The notes: a model not told the origin generated them from the letters alone. Shown: positions 50,319 through 63,838, counted from the first letter of the stretch. The stretch: DNA of 64,000 nucleotides from Himantopus leucocephalus (GCA_003993805.1 RSEF01000002.1:7002183-7066182); one strand, 5' to 3'. Numbers and translations: made by a program.

Positions 50319-50756
50319 TACTAAAGCATAAGCATTACCAAATAAAAAACATTTCACTAGTTTACATACATGCAAACAGCTTTGTTCTTGAAATCTTGCT
50401 GCTCCTCAGCAGGTATCTAATAGTACAAGAAAACCCTCAGAGCACCTACTTACACAAGAAGGGGGGAAAACGACATTCTTTTTCAGCTTTAATGAAACCA
50501 GTTGTTTCTGCAAGTTTCTGCCGTCCTGCTATACCACAGCTGCTCCAGCCCCACCGTCAGCTTTAGCCAATTGTAAGTCATCAGTTTTCACCACACAATG
50601 CAGCTGAAAGCCAATTCGGCTGGTAACACTGCTGGAAAGGACTCATTATTTGCCCAGATCTTGTATTAACCTTTTATTTCCCTTGAATATCACCACTGAA
50701 AAAAGAACAGCTCACACTCCGCAAAGAGATCAGAGAAAACAGATAGAAAAAGAGAA

Positions 50757-50777
50757 GGGGGTGGGGGGGGGGGGGGG
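50757..50777. repeat. Poly-G tract
   Basis: Five G, one T, then fifteen G, about 440 bases after the first G tract. Both tracts are on the same strand and can form G-quadruplexes. Confidence 0.95.
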
Positions 50778-51859
50778 AGATAAGAAAAGTTTATAAAATG
50801 TAGCAGAAAGAAAAAGGAAACTAAGCTTTAAAAATTATTCCAAGCATTATCAGCCTCTCAAGCCAGCTGGAGAAGACTCTGAAGCAGAATCTGAGCAACT
50901 TCTACTTCGAATGAACGCAGCTTCTCTCAAGAACTATCCACTATACACAAAAGAAGTGTGAAAAGCAGGTTACCCTAAACAGAGGAAGACCAAAGTGTAA
51001 GCAGGCTTAGCTCCAAAGGTCACGTTGTTTTAGCCAAACCACCAAATATCTACCCCATCCGCCTGCCCCAATCACTTTACTGTAAATTTAAAGTTCTAGA
51101 CAGCTACTACTGCTGCAAGGATGACAGAAGTAGCCCTAACTAAACACATTTAATTCTGTCTTAACAATTTGGTCAGATAATTACTTTGTCTTCCTGCACT
51201 AAACTGATCTATTTTCACTCATAGTTCTGCGAGAAGAGGGCTATAGGCTATACAACCTATAGCAAACACAACACAAATACTTAGCAAACACAGTCTCTGG
51301 TTTAGAGGGCTATAATTTGACAAACTTTGGCAGATGTTCCCCTCAGATGTACATTTTTTCAAGCTAGGTTTTAGCCAAAATCAGGATGAAAAAGGCAAAG
51401 TTAGAAAAAAAAATTACAATATTTAATCAAAAAGATCTATCACTGTCACTAAGACCATGAAATCTGGTAGGGTCTTATGGGGTAAACACAGGTCTGTCTT
51501 GTGCCATCACTGTGAGACTCTGCCCGACTCAGGCCTAGTGATAAGCCAGACAGCTGTGGCAGAGATCTCAATTTCTTAGTAAATTCTTCCAAGATTTAGT
51601 TTGTACGCAGCAAACCCTCTGCTACCCCCTGCACATCCTCTTGCTGTTTCTCTTTGCCACGTTGGGCCACTCAAGTGCCAGCTATCAGAGCTGAGAGTAC
51701 GGAAGAGTTTCTTGTGCTCTCTCTTGCTGGCATCCTGGGCAGCATAGAGGACAACTAGGAATTCTAAGTCCCTCGTGCAAAGAGAAGCAATAATCTTTCC
51801 ATGAAGCAGTTTACTGAAACCTAGGTAAACAACCTCAATATGTTTAAACTAAACCAGAC

Positions 51860-52650
51860 ACCTTGGTGATGATACCAAGTTGCTGGGCTCGCTCCCTAAC
51901 AAAAGCACCAGAATATCTCACAGGAAGGACTGGGTAATATCAATGAGTGGAGAAATATAAATCAAGTTAATTTAATAAATTTAATTTAATGAATTTAGTT
52001 TAATACCCAAATTATATACTTGTGGACTAAAATTTTTTCTAAAAAAGCATTCAATAGCTAGATAGAAATGAACCACAGTGTAGTTGTCTCGAAAGGTTAA
52101 CTGGGAGCTATCACTGTAATGCTTCTATGAATAAAGCACATGTGATTAAAGCATGCATCAGAAAGCCTCCAGAGCAGATAAAAAGCTTTAATACCATGTA
52201 TATATTAGCACTGTGAAAACTCATCTGGAATAACGTGTACAGTTCTGGTCATCTGTGCTCAGGAAAGGTTAATTCAGCTGGGAACAGGTGCACCAAAAGA
52301 CTATTTTGACGATGAGAGGAACACAGAGTCTCTCTTGCGGGACGTGACTAAAAGAGCTTGGCTCGCTTAGTTTCACAGTTGACAGCTGAGAGTGTATGCG
52401 ATCCTTCTCCAAAGTTACATAAGGCAGATAAACACCAACAAGGGAGAAGAGAGATAAAGGACACTTTGTGGGTGCAATTACAAAATGGAAACTGATTGTG
52501 AATAAATTTAGGTTGGAAATTAGGAGGGGAAAAGAGTGAAATGCTGGAGGAAAGCTCCAATGAGAACAAGAAACATCACTACTTTTCAGACTGGTGAAGT
52601 TTATTACAGGGAAGATATGATGGGGCTACCTACAGGGTTTTCCTACAGAA
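51860..52650 (+). mobile_element. Old CR1/L3-type LINE fragment
   Basis: GATGATACCAAGTTGCTGGG near 51867 corresponds to the GACACCAAGCTGGG motif of CR1 ORF2. CATCTGGAATAACGTGTACAGTTCTGGTC at 52223-52251 matches the CTGGAATACTGTGTACAGTTCTGGTC motif. AAATTTAGGTTGGAAATTAGGAGG near 52505 matches the GATTTAGGTTAGATATTAGG motif of the 3' region. Spacing is about right, with an AT-rich insertion near 51965-52010. The coding capacity is destroyed. Confidence 0.65.
51964..52005. repeat. AT-rich tandem-like tract inside the CR1/L3 remnant
   Basis: Repeated TTAATTTAATAAATTTAATTTAATGAATTTAG-type units, an insertion relative to the expected LINE text. Confidence 0.7.
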
Positions 52651-55600
52651 GCAGGAAATGGAAATAAATGGCAAGTTAAAGAAGGCTCCTTCTTGCTTTA
52701 TGCATCTCCTAGAACAAGAAAGCAAAGGAATAATAATTATATCTAGCATTTTTTTCTAGGCTCAAGAAGTTCTGCTCCTATCGTGGAGACCCAATAGCTG
52801 TCAGATCTGCAGAACAGAAACAGTTCAGATGTCTAACGAATGCAAGATCAGGAGAGCTGCAGACATCTGGAAAGGAGTCATTCTACATATAATGTGAGGG
52901 TCAGCATAAAAATAAAGGATGATTCAGAAAGGTTAATTCTGAACTGTTTTCCAAATTTGGAAAGAGATTGGTCCACAACACGTGGCTAGATATCAGAGAG
53001 CGACCCTTTCAGCGTTCAGAGTATGCCAACCACATTCTTTTGCTAAACCTGCATCAAAACATACTAAACTTGTCATAAGAAGTCTTTGCTCCCTAATTCC
53101 ATGCGTCTGGTCCTTCCCAAAAACTTCACATCAAATGTGCTGCAAGGATTATATGCAAAAATACATATGGAAATACGGGTGTATGCAGGCACACCCACAT
53201 ACATATATACATGGCAAACATGGGAGACTACTCATAAAAACATGTCATCTGCTTATACAAGAGTCCCAAACGCCTGAGGATTTGAGGAAGAGCTGTATAA
53301 TGACTCCAAAGGGGAATCAAGACAATCTTACCTATGTAAATTAACCAACAAGCAGAAATTATCTCTGTAACCTACTGAATAGCCTGGAAAAACAAACAAG
53401 CAAACAAACACTATTTCTGTGAATCTGAAAGAAATTTCTTTTTAATAGATTTAGAAGTGAAGCTGAGAAAGAGGAAGGAAATGCTTTAAAAGTGAAATTA
53501 CAAGTAAAACAGGACAGAGAAAGAAAAGAAAAAAAACATCAAACTTCCTGAAAATGGATGGGAAAGGGAACATAGAAATATGCAGCATTGGTAGTTCAAG
53601 CATTTAACTAGCTACCACCATGGTCCCTACTTTCACCTGTCTCAGCCACCTGGAAGACTACTTTTATCACATCTAGAAAAACCAGACCCTCACTGGGAGA
53701 ATGCTGAACTGATCTGTCACCGTCTTTCCAGGTTCAAACCACAGTTCCCACGGTGAGGGTGTCCTTTGCAGCATATGCTCTTCCTCAGCGCTCCCCAGGG
53801 CTTAGGGAACAGCCGGCTCTCCAGAGGCATCAGCTGCTGTAACTTTGGGAGTCTGGTGACCTGTCTTTTAAAATAGTGGGAGTAACTTCCGTTGCTCCCT
53901 CAGCAGTGCTTTTATGGAGCCAAGAGCATGCCAAAACACTGCTTGCCCTTGCATACAACTCGAGTAACAAAAGCGCAGCTGTACTCAGTTTAAGGCAAGG
54001 CTATACTTTCCCAGCCCTTATTTAACATTGGCTTATTTCCATCAGCCTTAACAACAATGAATGGCAGAAAAGGGATGTTTTATGGGGAGCCATAGGCTCA
54101 CGGTGCTATCTGATTCTGGCTCAACTGGGTCAAAGTGACTTCAATCACAACTGAAGGCAGTAAATCTACTGACACAGGAGTCTGGCAACAGACCTCATCA
54201 CAGGTAAACTCCTGAGACCAAAGGGACCCTCATTATAGTTGATCTTATACATGAAAAGCCCCATACAGAGTTAGTGCAGAATCAGGAGTAGAGTGGGCCA
54301 AGACATCTGCCAGTGCTGAACTACCTCGAACAGTCTGGATTTAAGCATGATGGGGTTTTTAGCTTACGTATTAAGACCAGGGAGCCATTGAGCTCTATTT
54401 TCCAGCCTTGCTATAGACTTGGGCGAGTAACTTGTTGTATTTTTGCTTTCCAAGCTTTAAATCAGAAATAATGATACTTTCAGGGCAACATGGGTATTAT
54501 TAACTCAACCAGGTCTCCTCAACATTTTGAAATGTGCAGAAGCAAGGAGATGGAGGGCAGTGCATCAGGGTTATTATGTTATGTTGGCCCTCTCACCAGG
54601 CTTTCTTTTGAGGAGAGTTTTAAAACAAATACTTGGATCAAATACCCCGTCAATAAAATCCTGGATATCCTCCAAGAGTCCACTTCTTTGGCACGTTCAA
54701 ATAAAGCAGGTCTCCCTGTGTTTAAGGTGTAAGTGAAATTTTGAATGCACAGAAGGTTGATGTTAGAGGGTACACTTGTCTGGTAAGGGCTACGATCTAC
54801 AGAGGATAAACTGAATAGCATATGGATAACAAGATGAGACTGGGGAATATCAGGATCTTGCAATTAGCCAAGAATTGACAGTCTGATGATTGGTGATATT
54901 TTACATTTCAGATTCAGAGTAATTAGGGCATTGATATTACTCGGTTCACTAGGAACCCATTCAAACCAGGGCCAGTGCAGGCAGGCAAAGTGCTACAGAA
55001 GCACTTGAGTTTACACGGAATGAAAAAAACCTGGTTTTCTCTAGAGAAAGAGAAGTAAACCACTTGTGTCCATGCAAGATCTCACAACACTTTCCTTTAG
55101 AAAATGAATTTTGACGCCAAACTCTGTTCCACACATTTTATTTTTTGGCAAAGTCCTCCCTATTGGATATTTCAGATGAAGTAATTTTCTTGAATTCCTG
55201 CATAAATTTTCCTAGTACTGCTAAGCACCAGTGAAACACCTAGTGATCTCTGTCCCAGATCTATCTACACATCAGTCATATATGGCAAAACATAACTTCT
55301 AAAGCACTTCAGAGCTTTACACATGAGCAGGTTTGTATGAGTTCCAGAGTTTACTCCACATACTCTGTACCCAGCCAAGTAACTAACTGCCAGAAGTTCA
55401 GTGGAGCAAGCGCTTGGTTTGGGCTACATGCTCCCTTCAAGATCAAGTACAAAGCCATCAGGGTGTTAGGGTCAAGACTGCCATGTTTCATACTTCAAGG
55501 ATATCCTCTTCTACAGCCTTGACACATGGAAAGAGAAGCACAGCTGGATCCAAGATAAAGCAAGCTTGTGGTTAGGAGGTTATACTGTTGCTTGCAGTCT

Positions 55601-57146
55601 GGCTAGACTTGGCTTTAACCACCAAATAGACTGTGTATTTTTGGACTGGTGAGGAAATGAGACACTCACGACCTGATTCAGAAACTAAAGCTTTGGACAA
55701 AGTTTTAGATGAATCTGTTAATGAATTACCAGCAATAGCTGAGTTTATGTTTGACTGAATTTCTATGGTCAGCTTAATGAATACATCTACTTGGAAAAGA
55801 CTTAACCAAGATGAACATTCGCACTCACTCTGCTTTGAAGTTATATATAAAATATATAAATATGTTCCACCAGTCACAGTTGCTTTACATGTAATTTCTC
55901 AACAATAAAAAGTCAAGTGCAAGAAAATGTTAACGCTACTGCCAGAACATATAATTAAATTTCCTTCCCAAAGTTATAACCTCCTGTGCAGCCCAACCAA
56001 CGTGCCAGACCAAGAACTCCAGCTCCAGCCATTGGAGGTAAGTCCTGTCCCTCCATTGGTATCACAGATCCTTTTCTGAGCAGTTCTGTAAAATGACACA
56101 CAGTCAGACTCATGGACAGCAATACTGAAAAGCCTAAATAACAGAATATCCTAGAAAGGAAAATATGAACTTCTTAAGGCCTATTTTTAATTAATTATCA
56201 GATGGAAATGAACTTTTCTTGGAACTTCTGGAAGCTTCTTGGAAAAGTCAAGCTTTACTCAGAACTGGCCTTGTGGGCAAACTGGCACAGATAAAAGAAG
56301 GTTTCTTTCTACTAAATAGATCATGATAAATTCTGACATGATGCTCAGAAAAGAAAACAACATTAACTAAATTACCACAATGATTCCAACAAAAAAAATC
56401 TAGCTGAGTATATGTGCTACACATAAAAAACCTCATATATTATGCAAACATACATAAAACAGCTTGAATGTACAAATCCTCAGCCTGTGCACAAAGGCAT
56501 ATTTTATTTAAATGACTATTGTAAATCCATATAAAGTGCAGGACTTAGCCTTATAACTGTCTCTTGATCTCATATAGTTACCAGGCCTCTATTTAAACAA
56601 AATACAGCCTGTCAGAATTCTGTTTGGCCTTTTTGTATTTTGTCTCTACAAGGGGGATGTGAAAGAGAAAGGCTGAACATATTTATTCTGGTCTGGGCAT
56701 CTTGCCAATACCCACAGAGATATTTTAGGTTTTCTGGCTTACAGCGAGTTCAACCTTTTACCTGCCTCCCTGTTTAGACCACTGGAAGAAACTACAGCTA
56801 CAGAATTACAGTTGTAACACAATCAGAATAGCAGAGAGGGTGAATCATAGCATTAGCCATATATTACCACTCTACCCTGGTTTCACTCTCCCATCTCCAT
56901 CACAGATCTCTTATATCAGGCATTTTGCACAGTCCTGTTAAATGTGGTAAGATTTGTGGTAAGCACCATTGTAAAATTTGTCTGCAAGGAAAGAAAGCTC
57001 TCAGCAGAACATCCAGAAGAAACTTGTTTCTCAAACTGAATTATTGCAAAATTGAAAAAAAACCCACTGATATTTTGGCATCCATTGACGAGGTATTTAC
57101 CAATACACCATACTTTGCTCATTTATACTTTATACACTCACAAGCT
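52651..57146. other. No gene recognised
   Basis: No repeat or gene signature of note. A 101-codon minus-strand frame at 55.57-55.88 kb is open but has no domain I recognise, and the opposite strand is partly open as well. Confidence 0.55.
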
Positions 57147-57171
57147 TTAGGCGGTTCCTTCTCCTGTCCCG

Positions 57172-57405
57172 CTAACCTGCAGAGAGCCATAATGAAATCT
57201 TAACATTTTCATCTGGTGCAGACATAGTGCCTCCAGTTCCAACCCCACTGATGACAGCAGTTTCACCAATGACAGGGAAAATACTCCCGCTAAGGCAAGT
57301 AACACCAGAATCACACCCAGCATATCTAGTGGTGAGCCGCTCATACAGCTGGAAATCTTTTTCCAGCAGGTTCAGTCGCTCCCTGCTCTGCACCGAACAG
57401 GTCAC
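57172..57405 (-). other. Unassigned open segment, possible exon
   Basis: Reading on the minus strand, 77 codons are open. The first part looks coding-like: SRERLNLLEKDFQLYERL is charged and heptad-like. A second minus-strand frame (57147-57344) over the same bases is also open and encodes a hydrophobic, leucine-rich run (DMLGVILVLLALAGVF). A plausible acceptor (GTTCGGTGCAG, before AGCAGGGAGCG) precedes it, and a possible donor is GTGTTA after GATTCTG. I do not recognise a family. The 100-N gap 56 bases upstream could hide the preceding sequence. Chance is still quite possible. Confidence 0.2.
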
Positions 57406-57460
57406 TTAAGCCAAAAAATATTGTTTAAATCCCCTAAAATGCTAATTGTGGGTATCCTCC

Positions 57461-57560
57461 NNNNNNNNNNNNNNNNNNNNNNNNNNNNNNNNNNNNNNNN
57501 NNNNNNNNNNNNNNNNNNNNNNNNNNNNNNNNNNNNNNNNNNNNNNNNNNNNNNNNNNNN
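57461..57560. other. Assembly gap of 100 N
   Basis: A second 100-N placeholder. It lies just upstream, in minus-strand orientation, of the open segment at 57172-57405, so any preceding exon sequence there would be hidden. Confidence 0.98.
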
Positions 57561-57683
57561 GTGCTTTTGGCTGGGGGAAAACTGCTAAGAGAATATTATT
57601 TGCGTGCAGGTTACAGTGGCTTTCAGAAATCAGAGGATTACAAAAATAGGAACACATAATAACGAGAAATCTGATGTGAAAAC

Positions 57684-57720
57684 TGGAAGACGGGGAAGAA
57701 GACCGGGAAGAAGACCGAGA
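57684..57720. repeat. Short tandem repeat, GAAGAAGACCGG-type unit
   Basis: About three imperfect 12-13 bp units (GAAGACGGG, GAAGAAGACCGG, GAAGAAGACCGAG), 124 bases right of the 100-N gap. A larger array could be hidden in the gap. Confidence 0.7.
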
Positions 57721-58239
57721 AACTAAGATCTTTTGGCAATATGCTTAAAATCAGTTTTAGTTAGCAAAGATGTTTAAGAGATCGCTGTGAAATGACGTTC
57801 CCAACCCACTGCCAGGAAGTTGGATTTCCACAGTACAATGATAAATATCTTCAGTGGTAATTGCTGGAAGGCCAATCCTGCCTGTCAAAATACAAGCGCC
57901 ATAATGGACTGTTGTAAGGAATTTTATATGATGAACTTGATTTGCGCTCTGAGTCACAATCAGTCTTCAGGGCTGTCCTCATGATAACTTTCACAGCACT
58001 TAATTTACATAATTTTAACTCCTAGGATAAACCGGCTTATCTTTCTGCGTTCTCACTTTTCTGCAATGCTGTCAGCAATCATACTTCTACCGGTAAATAG
58101 TTTTCCATCTTCCTTAACTCTATTACCATTTTCCATTTAAAACACAACCTGGCATAATCAGACTGCTTTTCAAGATCAATCAGCCCTGGTAGGAACAAGT
58201 ATCTGTCTTGGAGAAAAAGCAATTGCATTGGCATAATCA

Positions 58240-58500
58240 AGTTACTAATGATAGGTCCATTATATAATCAACAAATTGGTGTTTCTGCTGGCTATTTCTT
58301 TTCCTCTTGCCTCCATAATAGTTCTCAGTTCAGTTAGACATTTGCGATTCATTTAGGAAATGGATAAAGTAAGTATTTGGATTTTTACCAATTGTGTTGC
58401 ATTGCGCTGATTACTAATTGCAGCTGTTGCATTTCACTGCAGAAATATCTAATTTTCAGCATAAGTATGATGATCTTGCAGGCATAGATGAAAGTGCAAG
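58240..58500. other. Candidate conserved non-coding element
   Basis: AT-rich, low-repeat sequence with homeodomain-style TAAT/ATTA cores (TTACTAATGATAG, TTACTAATTGCAG), a repeated GTTGCATT...CTGCAG pattern and no frame. The texture resembles vertebrate conserved enhancers, but conservation itself cannot be judged here. Confidence 0.2.
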
Positions 58501-60897
58501 TGCCCTGTGCATCACTTGTGTTTTCTGTTTCCTTGACATAAAGTCTTCGCATCTCCAGGGAATGATGAATCCCAGCATGGGCTGGTAGCTTCCCTGTATA
58601 CCTAAAGTTCCACTGTGTAATAAAGAATAAATCTACTCATTTTACTTTATGAATCTCACTAACTTTACTAACTTCATTTTCAATTGCTCATAATTTCATA
58701 TAGCTCTTATCCTATAGGATAAACGTTCAATTTTTGGCTCATTTTACCAAATAATCATCACTTCATCACTGCCTTTACCTGATTTTTTTCAGAGTTTAAG
58801 CAAAATACAGTGTAGACATTTCAGCACAGCAGTTCTTGACAGGAAATTCTGTTTTTCATTATGAGTAAAAAACTTGAAATATGTCATTTTATTTTGTTTA
58901 CTTTATTCTATATAATTGATCTGCAAAGCATTTCAGCCTGCTCTGGGTTAGAGGACACAGTACAGAAGAGCGTCACTTGGATATTTAATTCCACTTCAGC
59001 AGAATATATTTTGAGATGCCACTAGCCTGTCACATTCATAATTAATTCATTAAAATTTCCCATTCCCAATATTTAGGCAATACCAAATAACTAGAACCAA
59101 AAATTAACAGAGAATTTCAAGCTAGCTCAGCAGTAAATTGCCACTACCTGTTACAATTCAGGATTGCTGAAGTCCACATCTCCAAATAGCTAAGAAAGCC
59201 TCTAGAAGTAAATAAATAAAAAAAAGAAACCTTCTAAAATTATCTGGCAGGGGCAGACTAAAGCGGAGGATTCCTGTTGTGGGAGTTCTCCTGTGCAACA
59301 TGTACATTCCCAATGAGCAAGCCCAGGCATATTTGTTTTTACACAGTCGTTTCCACACCAAGACACATTTCCATTCCCCCCTCCCTCCTTCTGCTTTTGT
59401 ATTCCATCGTCCACATCAACAATTAGTGGAAGTGCCTGGCTGTGCATGTTCACATTGTTCCCAGACTTTTCTCTCCCCCAGTGAGCTCTGAAGACCATGT
59501 ATTATTTGATGTGACATGACTTGGAGGCCTTCTACAGCAACGGCTGCATGCAGGGAAGCAGACAGACAAGGAAGAAGAAAGTTAGTCCTGGTTACAACTA
59601 TCTGGGACACTAGGACTCAAATTAATATGTGTTAATCTCTTAGCACAATGGCCCAGGTGATTGGACTTTAAATTATTTAGTCCTGTAAACCAAAAAACCC
59701 AAACCCCACCAGAAACAAAAACAGCCTAAAGGTCAAGATACAAAGTCAGCTCGTTGTTCTGTTTGTTTTGTGACATTAAAACACAGGATATGAAATCGAA
59801 AATAATCTTAGTACAGCTAGAAACTAAATCCAGATGTTTTAACATCAGGCAGAAGCATATTCATAATGTGGGTTTTTTTTCTGAAATAATTAAATATCTA
59901 TTGAATTTTCCATCACAGTTCATTTCTCTGCAACATGAGCGATTTGCCAGCTTGTGCATACACACTGAATGTATTCAGTTTATAGTAAACAGCTGCACAC
60001 AGGGCAGCTTCCCTTCAAGCACACAGGCTCTGCACTTGTGTCCTTACATGTTTTTTAAATTAACCTAGTCAAGTGCACAGAACATTCAAGACCATAAAAC
60101 ATAATCAAAGGTACCTATTGCTCTCTGAAAATGAACTCTTAAAAATATCTTCTCTGAAAATGGATGTTTCCTTAGAGTGTACACTTAATACTTCCTCTCA
60201 TTTTGTTGCTAAAGTCCAGAGACATTAGTTTTTACCATTCCTCCAAGAGAAGGCGATCCCCAGACATATGTCCCCAGATGTTCAGCCCGTGTGTTCCAGC
60301 TCTCATCTGTTAAAGTGCATATACTGCTCACTGCCATTGACATTACCAGCCTTCGCTTTTACGTGTGTGCCTCTTCCTCAGTTACTTCAACCCAAACACA
60401 GTCAAGGCTAAAAGCTTGTTTTATAACTGATATGTACAGAGAAATTTCAAAGACTAAATTGGTTACCCCATCAGCTTTTCACAACCTGAGGAGCTCCCCT
60501 GCATCCTCCTGTCTCTCTCCAGTGAGTCGAAACACATTAAATGCCTACAGTAGTTTGCAAAACTTTGAAAGTTTACACAGGTAAAAAACATATAAATAAA
60601 AAATCCTCTCAAATTTTAAATGACTGCAGCTTTTTCTCAAGTTAAATTGAAATGTTGAAGGGAACGGAAAAGGAATTTCTTTCTGAAGTCTTTATCGTAT
60701 GTAATACATGATCACTTTCAGTCAAACGTAAGGTCATACATAGACATTATGTGTCACAATGGATTGTGCTGCACTAAGTATCAGTATTAGTTTCAGTCTT
60801 TATCATTGAGAGAACAGCTGATATTTATCTCTTACCAAATTACTTCCTAGTATTACTTTCAATCTTTGTTCTGTGAAAAACAAGCTTCTGACTTGGG

Positions 60898-60926
60898 TTT
60901 TTTCCGTTTTTTGGGGTTTTTTTTTT
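60898..60926. repeat. T/G-rich low-complexity tract
   Basis: TTTTTTCCGTTTTTTGGGG followed by ten T. Confidence 0.85.
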
Positions 60927-63694
60927 CCATTTTATCTATCAGGTACAAGAGAATGTTACTGGGAGTGGAAAAGTAGGAAAATCAGCTTCTGTTTTGTAAT
61001 ACAGGTATAAATAGCAGAGGCGGAAGAATCGCATCTCAAAAGCTTGAAAGATGTTCGATTTTCAAATGCATTTAAGGACATCCTGATGCAAGTGGACTAG
61101 TAGGATCTTCAAATCCTGCAAAGGGACCTAATGTGCCTAAATTCTTTTGAAAATCCCATCTCTCTGAACTACTAGGCTTCTTAGCACCTATTTTTTTTCT
61201 CAAGGATTAATCTTGTGAATGGCATTTCAAGTAAACTTGAATCAACTGTTGTCAGAATTTTGGATCTCAGATTATAGACAGATGGACATCAAAAGTGAAT
61301 GAGTTACCAAGGCTTACCAAGTTACCACCCACTTGTTTTATCTGACAATGTACACCATGAAAATAAAACATGTTAGCTAATTGAGAAGGCATTGTAAGGC
61401 AACATGTTTTAATCAGCATTGCAGTGGGATAGGAAGATGCACATCGTTTGTTAATAATGTCCACTGCTGAACAGCAGATTGCTTTGCCTTGGTAACTACT
61501 GGTTGAGGTCCACCAGGACAGCTGATGAACACTGGCTGAAAACCATCTTTTTCTTAGTAAGTAATGGAGACTAGCCTGCTACTCTACATGGTTAAGTAAG
61601 GCACGTTTCCTCTTTTACTGACTTCAGTGTTTCACAGCTGAAAATCAGAAGAGTTCATTTAACAGCAACTTTTGCATGCCAACTGATGGTGCCTCCACAG
61701 GTCTGCCACAGTGAAAGGAGCCAGATGTCTAAGTACACAATACAGAAAAAAGAATTGAAGTAATTGTAGTTTTTGAATTACCGGTATTACTTTATGAAGA
61801 AAAATGCTGGCATGTACCCTCCTGCCTCTGCATAGCTTAGAGCACGTACAGTCATTCTCAAAAACATAAAAAATACAAGGAAAATGTATAATTAATCGTC
61901 ACCCAACTAAAAGAAGTCTATTAAATTAGTATTTACCTTTAACATCAACTAGCTAAACAAAAGGGCAAAGAGAACAGCTGAATAACATCTTCTACCTCCC
62001 ATTCATTTCAGGCTCTAAATCTTATGTTTAGGAATAATGTTGGCTCAACTTTCCAGACAGCAAAAGCTCTCAGTTTTCCCATAAAAATGTAGAGTTGATC
62101 AAGTATTAGTGGAAGGCGTATCCAAGAATAGTGTTGAGACCACACTGATATTCTCTCTCCTGCACTAGCTGGCAGCAGTATTGGGGAATGCCCAGCCCCA
62201 GCACCTGGAAGGAGAAGTCAGTGGAGTGCAGGAAGGGAGACAGGATGCCTGCAAACTCTTTGGAGGGTGCTGTAGGCTGAATGTGGCTGGCAAAGTGCTG
62301 TTTCCTAAACCCCATCTGCTTGAGTTTATAGATGGCTACTTGTTAAATGGCCGCAGATGCCTTGTTTCAAGAACTCTACAACTGATGTGCCACCAGCTAT
62401 TCAGAAAAAAAAACACCTCCTCACGTTTCACAACTTTCAACAACCCCATGAACCACATGGAGGGTGTGATAATTAGGCACACTCATTGAAGTACCACTTC
62501 TGATGCTGAAAGTTAATATAGTCTTCTCTCATTTATCTAATATCCTCAATCCTTGGTCTTTCTGATCAGACTGCCAAGAGAGTCCTAACAGTGTTATTTT
62601 AGGACACAGTACGACTGTTTGTAGACATTAGACTGGAATCCTTTCACTTTGCACATTTTTTTGAAAAGCAAAAGGAAAAATACTTTCCACCACTGCTGAC
62701 TTAGGTTGAGCTTGTACATGGATCCTGATGGGACAAATACCATAGGAAGAAGGTTTGGCTTATGGCCAAGATAAATGAACTAGGTCTCAAGACTTCATGA
62801 GTCCAACTGTCACGCTCCTGTACAACATAGGGCAAGTTGCTTAAACTCCAACCATCTACTTGAATATCAGTACTGCAGGGACAATGTCATTTCCTCTCAT
62901 GTGCCTCTAGTCTATAACATCTATCGAGGCTTTAAATTCTTCAGCAAGTTTGTCTTTTCTAACATATGTACCCTTATGCATGCACAGACATCTAGCTCAA
63001 CAGCATTCAGTCATGGATGGAAAGAACATCCTGTAAGATGTTTCAGTGTTTCAATGTGGCACACTGGTACTTTAAAAGTTTATTCTTTGTGGACCTCAAG
63101 CTTCAGCCATTCAGGAATGCAAAGCTTACATCGAGGACTCTCCTCTGCCCAACCTCAGGCAATACGGCAGATAGAGATTCAGACAGCTAGATGAGGATGT
63201 AGTGCTCTTATCCCTGAACCGTCTTTCCTCATGCCTCTTGGTTTAGTTCACACTTTCAAAATAGAAGCCATGATTAATACTCAGTAACAGCAAACCCCCT
63301 CTAATTAATTTATGCAAAAGGAATGACAACACACGATGAAAACCACATTCCAGAAGATGCAATGCTCTACTGAGAAGCTGGCAAACTCCCATGCATATTG
63401 TGATTAACACTGACTAAGCACCATTTTTTATCTGTTCCTTACTTGGCCCTTTCATCCACAAGCTTTGTTGGGACTATTGTGCCTCCAGTTTCAACTCCCA
63501 TCTCAGAGCATGCTTTTCCCAGAAGTCTCTACACTACATGGCCAAATCCAATTTCACTCCCCAGATGGACACTATGCTATTGGGACAAGATCCAACCAAC
63601 TGTGGGTTAAATTCAATGTGCCTGTGTAGTGGCTGAACAATATGTAGTCTCAAGGTACTTTCACTTGCCCGAATGCGTTCCTTCAGAGCAATGA

Positions 63695-63838
63695 AGTTGT
63701 GCAGTCTCCATCCCTGGAGGTATTTAAAATCTGATGGGATGTAGTCCTGAGCAACCTGCTCTAGCTGACCACAGCGAGGACTGGACTAGACAATCTCCAG
63801 AGGTCTCTTCCAACCTCAACTATTCCATGACTCTGTAA
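63695..63838 (+). mobile_element. CR1 LINE 3' end, moderately young
   Basis: Contains CTCCATCCCTGGAGGTATTTAAAA, then CCTGAGCAACCTGCTCTAGCTGACC, GGACTGGACTAGACAATCTCCAGAGGTC and a terminal TTCCAACCTCAACTATTCCATGACTCTGT. These are the usual avian CR1 3' motifs, ending in a decayed ATTCTRTGATTCTGT repeat. It is clearly less diverged than the copies at 35 and 52 kb and is the strongest single pointer to a bird genome. Confidence 0.88.

Larger units (their letters stand above)
43903..51859. other. No gene recognised
   Basis: Homopolymer tracts at 46.4, 48.1, 50.3 and 50.8 kb are the only clear structure. Open frames are short and AT-driven. Confidence 0.6.
57561..63694. other. No gene recognised
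   Basis: Contains the short tandem repeat at 57.7 kb, the candidate conserved block at 58.24-58.50 kb and a T/G tract at 60.9 kb. A frame on both strands near 62.1-62.49 kb is open for 69-102 codons without recognisable domains. Confidence 0.55.

Noticed and set aside
54105..54190. Resemblance to the palindromic element at 43.8 kb (GATTCTGGCTC, GTGACTTCAATCAC)
   Set aside because: No matching inverted end could be found, so the similarity may be chance.
55572..55877. A 101-codon serine-rich minus-strand frame
   Set aside because: Looks mildly protein-like, but the opposite strand also reads an acidic open stretch and no splice sites frame it convincingly.
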